From an uncultured Desulfobacter sp. (GTDB lineage: Bacteria > Desulfobacterota > Desulfobacteria > Desulfobacterales > Desulfobacteraceae): 64,000 bases of DNA. The stretch is taken from positions 1,054,001 through 1,118,000 of the forward strand of contig NZ_OY762229.1 of assembly GCF_963665355.1 (NCBI RefSeq), given 5' to 3'. Below, piece after piece: positions 42,611-50,774 of the stretch. Position 1 is the first letter of the stretch; every line of letters starts with the position of its first letter. The notes under the pieces are model-generated. The model saw nothing but the letters and a program-made list of their open reading frames with translations, had not been told where the DNA came from and did no database searches. The position numbers were made by a program, and so were the translations under genes.

Positions 42611-42823
42611 TTGATGCCGAATCGGCTGACCGCCAGCATCCTTTATCACAAAGGATATGACGTGTCTGTAATCCAGGCGATATTAAGGCATAAAAGCCCG
42701 ACAACGACAAACAGGTATTTAAAAAAACTTGGTCTTGAATCGACCAGGGAGGCCCTTGAAAAAGGGTTGGCAGGACCGGGAACCCTTGTTCCCTTTAAGA
42801 CAAAGAAAGCTGCGAGAGGATAA
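42611..42823 (+). pseudogene. C-terminal remnant of a tyrosine-recombinase integrase
   Basis: About 70 codons that match the end of a tyrosine integrase: LTASILYHKGYDVSVIQAIL, RHKSPTTTNRYLKKLGLEST, with the active-site Tyr in NRYLKKL and the box II His in ILRHKSP. The upstream catalytic Arg and most of the protein are gone, replaced by the transposase fragment. Its stop (TAA at 42821-42823) is 80 bases from the end of tRNA-Glu, the usual place for the integrase of a tRNA-targeted element. It cannot be active. Confidence 0.85.
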
Positions 42824-42833
42824 CGCCGAAATT

Positions 42834-42857
42834 TTTTGTGTCCGGATTTTGTGTCCG
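42834..42857. promoter_or_regulatory. TTTTGTGTCCG pair at the right border, candidate integrase arm sites
   Basis: TTTTGTGTCCG at 42834-42844 and 42847-42857, in the same orientation as two of the copies near the left border. They sit between the integrase stop and the attachment repeat. Confidence 0.5.
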
Positions 42858-42948
42858 CAATACAAAAGGCTCCCAGCAAAACGCTGAAAGCCTTTATTTT
42901 CAGTGGCGTCCCCAAGGGGATTCGAACCCCTGTCGCAGGCGTGAAAGG
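42858..42948. repeat. Right attachment repeat (attR-like) covering the tRNA-Glu 3' part
   Basis: The 91-bp match of 40788-40878. Here it runs on into the complete tRNA-Glu gene. The distance between the two repeats is about 2.0 kb, the present size of the element. Confidence 0.9.
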
Positions 42949-42981
42949 CCTGTGTCCTGGACCGGGCTAGACGATGGGGAC
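42904..42981 (-). tRNA. tRNA-Glu (anticodon TTC)
   Basis: Reading the minus strand gives a GTCCCCA acceptor arm pairing with TGGGGAC, an encoded CCA end (42904-42906), and an anticodon arm CAGGC-CTTTCAC-GCCTG with the anticodon TTC. The T arm is AGGGG-TTCGAAT-CCCCT. This is the intact copy used as integration target by the element to the left. Confidence 0.97.
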
Positions 42982-42999
42982 GTACTTGTATTTCATAAA

Positions 43000-43075
43000 T
43001 GGTGCCCAGGAACAGAATTGAACTGCTGACACGGGGATTTTCAGTCCCCTGCTCTACCGACTGAGCTACCTGGGC
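43000..43075 (-). tRNA. tRNA-Phe (anticodon GAA)
   Basis: The minus strand reads GCCCAGG (acceptor), a D arm with AGCTCAGTCGGTAGAGC, the anticodon arm GGGGA-CTGAAAA-TCCCC with GAA, a T arm with GTTCAATTC and a CCTGGGC-A-CCA end. It lies 18 bases upstream of tRNA-Glu on the same strand, so both are probably one transcript. Confidence 0.97.
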
Positions 43076-43141
43076 CCATGAGCCACAGAAACTAATCAAA
43101 TTTTATGTTTCTGTCAATATTTTTTTAACTTGTGTGTAATT

Positions 43142-44437
43142 TTATTCAATTTCAAAACCGCGTTCACCGTGGATAGCACTGTCAAGACCGGTTCGTTCTT
43201 CTTCCGGGTTCACTCTGATTCCGCCGGTGAGCATTTTGGTTATATATATGACGATTAATGTGGCAACAGCTGCAAAGGCTGCTGTGCCGATGACCGAAAG
43301 AAGCTGGATACCAAATTGTTTTGTATTGCCGTAAAAAAGGCCAACAGCTCCCTGTGTAACTGTCGGTGTGGCAAAAAGGCCAGTGGACAGAGCACCCCAG
43401 ATGCCGCAAAGGCCATGGATGCCAAAGGCGTCAAGGGAGTCGTCGTATCCGATTTTATGCTTGATTATGGCTACACCCACATACCCTAAAACGCCGGCAA
43501 CTGCGCCGATGGCAAATCCACCGCCAAGGGAGACAAATCCTGCTGCCGGTGTGATACCCACTAAACCTGCGACCGCACCGGAGGCAAGTCCGAGAACCGT
43601 AGGTTTTCCTGAGATTTTCCACTCAACAAACATCCAGGCAAGCCCTGCGATAGATGCTGCCGTGTTGGTGACCATAAATGCGGATGCCGCCACGCCGTCG
43701 GCGGCCAGCTCGCTGCCTGCGTTGAAGCCAAACCAGCCAAACCACAGAAGCCCGGCTCCCAGGGCGGTAAACGTAACAGAAGAAGGGATCATAGCCTCCT
43801 TTCCATAGCCTTTCCGCTTGCCCAAGACCAGGGCCAGTACCAGGCCTGATACGCCAGCATTGATGTGAACCACATTGCCGCCGGCAAAATCAAGAGCACC
43901 GATGTGATGCATCCATCCTCCTCCCCATGCCCAGTTGCATACGGGAGCATATACAAATGTAATCCACAGGAGGGTGAACAGTATCCAGGAGGAAAATTTC
44001 ATTCTGTCCACGACTGATCCCAGGACAATGGCAACGGAAATGCAAGCAAAGGTCATCTGAAACAGGACAAAAATCAAGGTGGGGATAGTTCCGGATACCG
44101 AATTGATGTCAATTCCGGATAAAAACAGATGATTTAAATTGCCGATAAAAAGAGAGTTGCTCTCTCCAAAGGCCAGCGAATACCCCCAGGCTACCCAGAC
44201 CACAGATGTAAGACAGTAGGCCACAAGTATCATGGCAATAGTGTTCAACAAATTTTTGTACCGAGACAAACCGCCATAGAACAGAGCCAGGCCGGCCGGC
44301 GTCATCATCATGACAAGGGCCGTGGACATGGTTACCCATGCAGTGTCTCCGGTATCAATAGTACCTTCTCCGGCCAGGGCCGGGCATACGGTCAACAGGA
44401 TCAAGCCAATAGTAAGTACACATTGTCTGAGCATCAT
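43142..44437 (-). CDS. amt: Ammonium transporter Amt
   Basis: A 431-residue Amt/AmtB/Rh-family channel with a cleavable N-terminal signal (residues about 1-22) and eleven membrane helices. Family stretches are TPAGLALFYGGLSRYKN, WAWGGGWMHHIGALDFAGGN with VHINAGVSGLVLALVLG, and the twin-His segment FGIHGLCGIWGALSTGLFAT. It takes up ammonium in the cytoplasmic membrane. The start was placed at the ATG 44437, just after GAGGAAG; a longer reading to 44467 has no family support. No glnK lies beside it. A long dyad is found 34-70 bases upstream of the start. Confidence 0.95.
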   Translation of the reverse strand: MMLRQCVLTIGLILLTVCPALAGEGTIDTGDTAWVTMSTALVMMMTPAGLALFYGGLSRYKNLLNTIAMILVAYCLTSVVWVAWGYSLAFGESNSLFIGNLNHLFLSGIDINSVSGTIPTLIFVLFQMTFACISVAIVLGSVVDRMKFSSWILFTLLWITFVYAPVCNWAWGGGWMHHIGALDFAGGNVVHINAGVSGLVLALVLGKRKGYGKEAMIPSSVTFTALGAGLLWFGWFGFNAGSELAADGVAASAFMVTNTAASIAGLAWMFVEWKISGKPTVLGLASGAVAGLVGITPAAGFVSLGGGFAIGAVAGVLGYVGVAIIKHKIGYDDSLDAFGIHGLCGIWGALSTGLFATPTVTQGAVGLFYGNTKQFGIQLLSVIGTAAFAAVATLIVIYITKMLTGGIRVNPEEERTGLDSAIHGERGFEIE

Positions 44438-44470
44438 TTCTTCCTCTTCTCGTGTTAATAACGGCAACAG

Positions 44471-44507
44471 TGAATCTGCAAAAAAAATTTAATTTTTTGC
44501 AGATTCA
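44471..44507. promoter_or_regulatory. Long perfect dyad upstream of amt; rest of the 44438-44828 gap is featureless
   Basis: TGAATCTGCAAAAAA (44471-44485) and TTTTTTGCAGATTCA (44493-44507) are 15-base inverted arms with a 7-base centre. It lies in the leader of amt (minus strand) and may be an operator, an attenuator or a bidirectional terminator. The remaining gap to 44828 is AT-rich and holds no gene, tRNA or good promoter that I can defend. Confidence 0.6.
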
Positions 44508-44828
44508 TATTCATAAACAAATTGTGTTTTACGAACAGCAAATACTATACCATGACATACTGGACGAGATGTAAAGTGTAATCAATACACTGAATTTGAA
44601 GCTAAAAAATAGCTTAAACCCTTGCCCAAAATTATCTCATGAAGTATATTATTTTTTTTATTACACAAAAATGTATGTTTTTCAATTAAAATATGAAGCA
44701 AAAATGTAATTTCATTCCATTTGTATTTTGAGTGTTGCTGTTTATCTCTATGCTCAGGTAGGGTGTAAGGGTAATAAAAATACCAGAAACATAAACCCTG
44801 AAACAAACTACATAATTGTTATTTTGTA

Positions 44829-47819
44829 TCAGATTCGACACGCCTGGAAGACCGTTAATGTGATCGCGCCCCAGTCATTTTCCACCCGACCGGAAAGCAA
44901 ATATGGGTATCCATTGTTAAGGATATGGGAAAATCTGGCATAGGTTGTAGGGAAGAATACGGTTTCCACTAAACCTGTATCATCTTCAAAGGTAACAAAT
45001 TTCATGGGATCACCCTGCCTGGTCTTAACAAGTTTGTCTGTAATCAGCCAACCTGCAAAACAGACTTTCCGACCAACCATACTGGGCAGCTCCACTGCCT
45101 TAATCGACTTGATATCTTTGCGTTTTTCCCTGATCAGAGTTATGGGGTGTCCGGCAGGAAGAAAGCCGAGTACAGCAAATTCTCGGCGAAGCCGTTGCAG
45201 CGGAGGGTCCGGGGGTAAGGCCGGGATTTTATGGATCTGGGCTCCAAATAGATCTATCCGACCTGCCATGGACCGTCTACTATCCTGCCAGCTATAATAT
45301 GCCCAAACCAAGGCAGCACGGCTTTTGTCCGGCGAAAATTCGTCAAGGCTGCCGCTGTCCGTAAGAACCAGGGCCTCGTCTTCTTTTGGGGTGATTCGGT
45401 TAAAAAAATCAAAACCATCTGAAAATACACACTTTTCCCGTTCCAGCACAATCTTGTTCATGGTTGCCCGACTTAAGTTTTTGATGGCCATTAAGCCAAC
45501 CCTAATTTCGTTTTTTAATCCGCTCCAGTGCACCTGGCTGAACCGGACATCCGGACCCAGAATCGTCACACCCATACGCCGGGCTTCGGACACGTAGGCA
45601 AAGGTGGAGTAAAAGCCGCCCTGGTTGGATATCACAGCTGCCATGAATTGAGCCGGGTAATGGGTTTTAAGGTAGGCCGCCTGGAATGATACCCGGGCAT
45701 AGGATGCTGAATGGGGCTTACAGAAACTATAGCCTGAAAATGAGATGATCATATCCCAGATACGTTCAATAGCGTCCAGGGAAACGCCTTTACCGAGGGC
45801 TCCTTCAAAGAATTCGGACCTGAAGACCCCAAGTTTTCTATGCCTGTCCTTTTTAGACATGACCTTGCGCAGCTCATCTGCCCTGGCATGGGTGAAGCCG
45901 GCCAGCCGGACTGCTGCCTTTGACACGTCTTCCTGGTACACCATGATGCCGAAGGTATCATCCAAAAGCCCATCCATTAAAGGGTGAAGCGGCTCCCAGA
46001 CGCCTGAATGCAACCGCTTGAGATACGCATTTATGAATTCATTGGCAGCCGGACGGATAATGCTGGAATGGATGACCAGATGCCGGAAATCACCCTGACC
46101 GGATTTTTTTTGAAGCAGACACATGGCAGGGCTTTCAATATAAAAACAGCCCATGGTCTGTCCCTGGGCCACCTGCTGCTGGGTGGCAGGATCATCTTCC
46201 GGATCCATGTCCTGAAAATCCGTAAATCCCCCCCGGGTCTCCCGGATTGAGGCAATGCAGTCTCGGATGACCCCAAGGCTGCGGTTGCCCAAAAGGTCAA
46301 TTTTAACAAGCCCTGCCGCTTCTGTACTCTCTTTTTCCCACTGGATGACAGCCATGCCCTTGGAGGCATTTTCCACGGGCACATAGGCGTCAATGGGGTC
46401 CGGTGTGATAACAACGCCTCCAGGATGAACCGACAGATGTCTGGGCGTTTCGATAAGTCTGTCTGCAAGACGGATAATTTTTGACCATGGATCAGCCGGC
46501 CAGCCTGATTTTCCTGGATGTCCGGACTTCCAAATATTGGCGCCTTTTAAAAACGGAGCATCGCTGTATAGACGTGAAATTCCCTGCTTGATCTCTGATT
46601 CGGGCAAACCAAAGACCCTGGCTGTTTCCCGCACCGCCATCCGGGGCTGGAACAGGATATGGCTTGCCACCATGGCAGATCGGTCGTTAAACCGGGTCAG
46701 CACATGGTTGAGCACTGTATCCCGTTCATCCCATGCAAAATCCACATCAATGTCCGGTGGATCCCGACGTTCAGGGTTGAGAAACCGTTCAAAATAAAGG
46801 TTGTGTTTGATGGGGCATACATTGGTAATTCCCAGACAGTATGCCACGATGGAGGCTGCACCCGACCCCCTGCCGCAGGTGCGCGATGCCTGCTTTACGA
46901 TGTCTGCCACAACCAGGAAATAAGCGGAAAAACGTGTTTGTTCAATAATGGATAGCTCGTGGTCAATCCTCGCCAGCATCTGTCCGGAAAGATTGGGTCC
47001 ATACCGTTTCAATGCCCCTGCCATGGTTTTTTCTCTTAGCAGTCCCTCGCATGTCTGATTTAAAGGCGGTGTGTATGGGGGCATGACAATACCAAAGTCA
47101 GGGCCTTTGAATTCAAGGCGTTCTGCCAGAATCCGGGTGGCTGTCACTGCGTTGGGCATTGCGGAAAATTTTTGGGAATAGTATGCCGGGCTTCCCAGAA
47201 ACGCCCAGGCCGATACCAACTGGTCAAAAGGGAGCCGGTGCAGGCTGGTGTTTGTGTCAATGGCCCGCAACAGGGTATGGATTTCATGATCCCCGGGGGA
47301 TAGAAAATAACTGTCCGGAGCAGCCACTAAAGGCAGCTCTGCTGCCCGGGCTGCCCGGCACAGGGGGTGGTTGCGGGAAAGCGGAGCGCGTCCGATAAAG
47401 GCTGCGATATCCAGATCCATGCCCTGGTGGGCAAGTTTGTACCATTGGTTCAGACACCGGACAGATGGAGTCAAAAGGATCAGCCCATCCCCAAGGGGTG
47501 GTACGGCTTGTTCCAGATTAAAATTTGAATCCCTGTGACGCCGGGTCAGAAGCCTGCACAGATTGGCGTAGCCTGCGTCGGTTTTAACCAGGGCGATCAC
47601 CTTTGCATCAGAGATTCGGTCTGTAATCTCAGCACCAACAACAGGTCTCAGGCCAAACTCCGCACAGGCGCCGAGGAAGGGCCACAAGCCGTAGAGATTA
47701 TTGGTGTCCGTCAGGGCAAGGGTCTTATAGCCCAGCTCCTTTGCCCGGCCGCACAATTCCCGGACCCCCGGAACACCCCGCATTAGCGAATAGTGGGAGT
47801 GAACTGCCAGCGGAATCAT
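44829..47819 (-). CDS. dnaE2: Error-prone DNA polymerase DnaE2-like (ImuC)
   Basis: A 996-residue C-family DNA polymerase. The N-terminal PHP domain starts LAVHSHYSLMRGVPGVRELC and TLALTDTNNLYGLWPFLGA. The polymerase core has DIDVDFAWDERDTVLNHVLT (catalytic Asp residues) and GRGSGAASIVAYCLGITNVC. An OB-fold near the C-terminus contains RKVCFAGWLITDKLVKTRQG. At about 1000 residues without a tau-binding C-terminus it is the DnaE2/ImuC type, used in damage-induced mutagenesis, not the replicative DnaE. It overlaps imuB by four bases and is the last gene of a lexA-DUF72-imuB-dnaE2 operon. Confidence 0.92.
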   Translation of the reverse strand: MIPLAVHSHYSLMRGVPGVRELCGRAKELGYKTLALTDTNNLYGLWPFLGACAEFGLRPVVGAEITDRISDAKVIALVKTDAGYANLCRLLTRRHRDSNFNLEQAVPPLGDGLILLTPSVRCLNQWYKLAHQGMDLDIAAFIGRAPLSRNHPLCRAARAAELPLVAAPDSYFLSPGDHEIHTLLRAIDTNTSLHRLPFDQLVSAWAFLGSPAYYSQKFSAMPNAVTATRILAERLEFKGPDFGIVMPPYTPPLNQTCEGLLREKTMAGALKRYGPNLSGQMLARIDHELSIIEQTRFSAYFLVVADIVKQASRTCGRGSGAASIVAYCLGITNVCPIKHNLYFERFLNPERRDPPDIDVDFAWDERDTVLNHVLTRFNDRSAMVASHILFQPRMAVRETARVFGLPESEIKQGISRLYSDAPFLKGANIWKSGHPGKSGWPADPWSKIIRLADRLIETPRHLSVHPGGVVITPDPIDAYVPVENASKGMAVIQWEKESTEAAGLVKIDLLGNRSLGVIRDCIASIRETRGGFTDFQDMDPEDDPATQQQVAQGQTMGCFYIESPAMCLLQKKSGQGDFRHLVIHSSIIRPAANEFINAYLKRLHSGVWEPLHPLMDGLLDDTFGIMVYQEDVSKAAVRLAGFTHARADELRKVMSKKDRHRKLGVFRSEFFEGALGKGVSLDAIERIWDMIISFSGYSFCKPHSASYARVSFQAAYLKTHYPAQFMAAVISNQGGFYSTFAYVSEARRMGVTILGPDVRFSQVHWSGLKNEIRVGLMAIKNLSRATMNKIVLEREKCVFSDGFDFFNRITPKEDEALVLTDSGSLDEFSPDKSRAALVWAYYSWQDSRRSMAGRIDLFGAQIHKIPALPPDPPLQRLRREFAVLGFLPAGHPITLIREKRKDIKSIKAVELPSMVGRKVCFAGWLITDKLVKTRQGDPMKFVTFEDDTGLVETVFFPTTYARFSHILNNGYPYLLSGRVENDWGAITLTVFQACRI

Positions 47820-49024
47820 GGTACAGCATGCTTGGCGGGCATTTTCAAGGCTGCCCCAAGGGTCACTGCCCCGGACCCGAACCGTTCCATGACCTGGGTG
47901 GCGACCCTTTGAACCATGTCGATTTTTAACATTTTTTCATCCCTGTCCAGCGCCTGGAACAGGTCGGCCTGAATCGGCCGAAAGGGCTGTGCCGCCCGGA
48001 CAGGAACACAGCTGCAGGCAAGGCTGATGTGCCGGATACGGGTTCTGCGTTTCCACGTGCGTACAAACAGCTCCCATGCCTGGCTGAATATGAAAAGACT
48101 ATCGTTTCGTATCCGGGTGAGTTTTCCGTGATGCTGAATTCCGTCGGTGTAGGACAGGTCCAGATCTAAGCCCCTGGGGTATGCCCGTCTGCGCGCCAGT
48201 TCCCGAGTGATTCGCCGGCTTAAAAGAGCAATGCAGGCTTTGAGCTCATCTGCGTTATTTGTGTCTGTGGTAAATTCATGGTCAACGGTCAGATCCGGAG
48301 ACGGACCCGGCCTGACCGGATTGGTGTCTATGCCCTGGATAATTTGATGAATGGCATAGGCCCTGTCTGCAAAAGGGATGGTCAGTTGGGCCGGAGTGAG
48401 CTGCCTCAGATGAGATACCGTTTCAAGATTAAAACGGGCGGCAGTGTGTACTTCATGAGGGTTTATTCCGGGCAGCAGTTTAAGGGGAAAGGGGGCGAGA
48501 AAATCAGACTCCTCACCAGGACCAACAATATATTCCCCCAGGGGTTTGACCAGCCGGGTGGCGGCTTTGGCCACCAGTTTGTTGGCGGCAAGGGACCATA
48601 CGGAGTCCAGGTCCATCTGTTTTTTGATTGCCTTTTTCAGCCGGAAGGCCACATCCGGACCCGGACCATAAAGCCTTGTGGTGCCGGTGATATCCAGGAA
48701 AATATGGCCGTCTGCGATGCCGGATTCCACTGCCGGGGTAAATGTCAACCCCTGTTTTGCGATCTCTTTCATGGCTTTTGCGTACCGATTGAAACGGGGC
48801 GGCAAAACCCGGATGTGTTTGTAATGTGACAGTACCTGGGACAGGGGCATGCATTTGCGGACACCTTCCCGGAACGCCGCTTCATTCATGTCGTAAACCA
48901 TAGCCCTGGGGGCTCCCATGGGCGCAATGACCACGGGTCTGTCTTTTAAAACCGCAGATGCCATGGTTTCCAGCTGTGCGGCAAAATCGGCAATGTTTAA
49001 ATGGATGATGGACCGGGGTCTCAT
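47816..49024 (-). CDS. imuB: ImuB-like Y-family polymerase homologue, apparently inactive
   Basis: A 402-residue protein with the palm/finger layout of DinB-type polymerases, but the metal-binding residues are missing. The first motif, usually DMDAFFASVE, reads LNIADFAAQLE, and the SxDE motif region reads GIADGHIFLDITG. That is the known state of ImuB, which works as an adaptor for DnaE2 rather than as a polymerase. A C-terminal QADLF (in FRPIQADLFQALD) fits a beta-clamp-binding motif. It overlaps both neighbours by four bases. The lack of a nearby imuA gene is unusual. Confidence 0.8.
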   Translation of the reverse strand: MRPRSIIHLNIADFAAQLETMASAVLKDRPVVIAPMGAPRAMVYDMNEAAFREGVRKCMPLSQVLSHYKHIRVLPPRFNRYAKAMKEIAKQGLTFTPAVESGIADGHIFLDITGTTRLYGPGPDVAFRLKKAIKKQMDLDSVWSLAANKLVAKAATRLVKPLGEYIVGPGEESDFLAPFPLKLLPGINPHEVHTAARFNLETVSHLRQLTPAQLTIPFADRAYAIHQIIQGIDTNPVRPGPSPDLTVDHEFTTDTNNADELKACIALLSRRITRELARRRAYPRGLDLDLSYTDGIQHHGKLTRIRNDSLFIFSQAWELFVRTWKRRTRIRHISLACSCVPVRAAQPFRPIQADLFQALDRDEKMLKIDMVQRVATQVMERFGSGAVTLGAALKMPAKHAVP

Positions 49025-49815
49025 GACTGAACGCTTATCATGTCGATCAGCCGCCGGCAGTTGTTGGGCGCCTGCCCCCTGACATGGTTGTTGAAAAATA
49101 CGACACCTGTATCTGCGGCAGGGCCAAGGGTGTTGGAAATGGTGTCGGCAAGGATCCTTAGCTCGGTTTCGCTGTAATTGTAGTCAAATTGCTTTTGCAT
49201 GTTGCCGGACCGCCATCCCTGGCTGTTTCTGCCGTGCAGTCGCAGATAGAAAAATTGATGATTGGTTACGATGTCCAGCCTCGGGAACAGGTTGGGCAGA
49301 TCCGGACCGTCCACGGTCACCAGGGTGATTGCCCGCCGTTCAAATTCATAAAACACCTTGTCATGCACCCAGGAGGGGTGCCGGAACTCAACGGCCACAG
49401 GCAGGCCAGAGAGCTCATCCAGCAAGGCGGCCAGATAGGTACGCCGTTCCGGAGTCCGCGTAAAATAGGGCGGCAACTGAACCAGTATGCACAAAAGGCG
49501 GTTCGTGGTGTTAAGGGGGGCAATGCCCTGGCGGAACATCAGCACATCCCGGATCCATCCTGTTTTGTCCACTTCGTGGGTCATGGTGCGGGTGAGCTTG
49601 GCGCTGAATTTGAACCCTTCGGGGACCTGGGCTATCATCCTCTCCAGGGACCGGGCCTTGGGCATTTGATACCAGGTGTAGTTAAGCTCCGTGGCCTTAA
49701 ACATCTGGGCATAGGCCGACAGCATGCCGGCTGCGTGGGTACCGGACGGATAAACCCCGGCATCCACCCATTCCGCATAGGAGTAGCCGCTGGTGCCCGC
49801 ATACAGTCGGTCCAT
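49021..49815 (-). CDS. DUF72 (YecE-like) protein in the SOS mutagenesis operon
   Basis: A 264-residue TIM-barrel-like DUF72 protein. Family features are LYAGTSGYSYAEWVDAGVYP, a FKFSAKLTRTMTHEV stretch and LPVAVEFRHPSWVHDKVFYE, then YLRLHGRNSQGWRSG. Members have no established biochemical role. It overlaps imuB by four bases and follows lexA by four bases, so it is co-translated with the mutagenesis genes and takes the place where imuA would normally be. A part in SOS mutagenesis is inferred from position. Confidence 0.88.
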   Translation of the reverse strand: MDRLYAGTSGYSYAEWVDAGVYPSGTHAAGMLSAYAQMFKATELNYTWYQMPKARSLERMIAQVPEGFKFSAKLTRTMTHEVDKTGWIRDVLMFRQGIAPLNTTNRLLCILVQLPPYFTRTPERRTYLAALLDELSGLPVAVEFRHPSWVHDKVFYEFERRAITLVTVDGPDLPNLFPRLDIVTNHQFFYLRLHGRNSQGWRSGNMQKQFDYNYSETELRILADTISNTLGPAADTGVVFFNNHVRGQAPNNCRRLIDMISVQS

Positions 49816-49819
49816 CAGT

Positions 49820-50458
49820 CTATTCTCCTTCCATGGCCTGGGCGGAGCGAATAATACCGATCACCTTTCCCTGGATCATGACATCGTCAAAACCATAGGT
49901 CTGGGGGCTGAAATCAGGGTTTTCCGGGCGCAGTTCAATGTGATCAGCATACAGAAAAAAGCGTTTGACCGTGGCTTCCTCTCCGTTGATCAGAGCCACC
50001 ACAATTTCCCTGTTCCGGGCATACTGCCGGGGGGTGCAGATGGCAAGATCCCGGTCAAGGATGCCCGCATTTTTCATGGACTGGCCCTGGACTTTCAGGG
50101 CAAACAGATTGTCTTGGGGGTACAGGGCTGCATCCACCACCAGACTGCCGTCCCACTCCTGGCCTGCGTATATGGGAAGCCCGGCTGTGATCCGTCCCAC
50201 AATGGGGACAATTTTTTTGCGCACCTCCGTATCCGGGTCTCCCATATCATCCAGAATGACAAGGTCCCGGCTGTACCGTCCCTGTCTGCGGATATAGCCT
50301 TTTGTTTCAAGCAGTTTCAGGGTCTGTGCCACGGCTGCATGGCTGACGGAAAGACTTTTGGCCAGATCCCTAAGGCTTGGGGCCTGGCCGGATTGTCCAA
50401 GCTTGGACTTCAGAATCACCAAAAATTTTTTTTGTTTTTCTGTAAGCGCTGGTCTCAT
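49820..50458 (-). CDS. lexA: LexA repressor
   Basis: A 212-residue SOS repressor. The N-terminal winged helix (LTEKQKKFLVILKSKLGQSG; SLRDLAKSLSVSHAAVAQTL) binds DNA. The C-terminal protease domain has the self-cleavage Ala-Gly in IVGRITAGLPIYAG, the catalytic Ser in VQGQSMKNAGILDRDLA and the Lys in EEATVKRFFLYADH. It leads the DUF72-imuB-dnaE2 operon and presumably represses it. The ATG at 50458 (MRPALTEKQKKF) matches the family N-terminus; the longer reading to 50518 is less likely. A dyad at 50534-50558 is the candidate operator. Confidence 0.93.
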   Translation of the reverse strand: MRPALTEKQKKFLVILKSKLGQSGQAPSLRDLAKSLSVSHAAVAQTLKLLETKGYIRRQGRYSRDLVILDDMGDPDTEVRKKIVPIVGRITAGLPIYAGQEWDGSLVVDAALYPQDNLFALKVQGQSMKNAGILDRDLAICTPRQYARNREIVVALINGEEATVKRFFLYADHIELRPENPDFSPQTYGFDDVMIQGKVIGIIRSAQAMEGE

Positions 50459-50533
50459 TTTTACCTGCAACCTTTTTAATATTTTTGACAGTGTGGCAAA
50501 AGCCATGCTCAATGTCAATTATAATGTTAATGT

Positions 50534-50558
50534 TTTTACAAGAAATGTATATGTAAAA
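50534..50558. promoter_or_regulatory. Candidate LexA operator (TTTTACA-N11-TGTAAAA)
   Basis: TTTTACA (50534-50540) and TGTAAAA (50552-50558) form an inverted repeat 76-100 bases upstream of the lexA start in an AT-rich, promoter-like region. LexA binding sequences differ widely among Desulfobacterota, so the assignment rests on position and symmetry. No second copy was found upstream of uvrB or uvrC. Confidence 0.45.
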
Positions 50559-50629
50559 GTTAAGCAAATACTGTCAGGATAGGATTCAATGGGACAACCG
50601 TATCAGAAAAATGGGTTTAAAAACAAAAC

Positions 50630-50663
50630 AGCCCAAGTGATAACGCATTTTATCACTTGGGCT
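50630..50663 (-). terminator. Hairpin with T-rich tail on the minus strand
   Basis: AGCCCAAGTGATAA (50630-50643) and TTATCACTTGGGCT (50650-50663) make a 14-base stem with a 6-base loop. Read on the minus strand it is followed by TGTTTTGTTTTT, so it would end transcripts coming from the SYLF gene. It lies next to the family 2 repeat copy. Confidence 0.75.
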
Positions 50664-50676
50664 ATTTGTTGAAACG

Positions 50677-50772
50677 AACGGCCATGGGCCGACCTGGCCT
50701 ATTAGCACCCAGACTCGCCCCACAACAAAGAATGAAAGAACATTAGCAACTTTTGGAACTTTCATATAAAAA
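50677..50772. repeat. Dispersed intergenic repeat, family 2, copy 2
   Basis: Starts AACGGCCATGGGCCGACC, then AGACTCGCCCCACAACAAAG, GAACATTAGCAACTT and CTTTCATATAAAA, the same blocks in the same order as 19208-19304. It is joined directly to a family 1 copy. Confidence 0.65.
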
Positions 50773-50774
50773 GA

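Noticed and set aside
42121-42660. A complete 179-residue transposase or new protein
   Set aside because: Homology ends near 42607 at the junction with the integrase fragment, so it is a truncated pseudogene.
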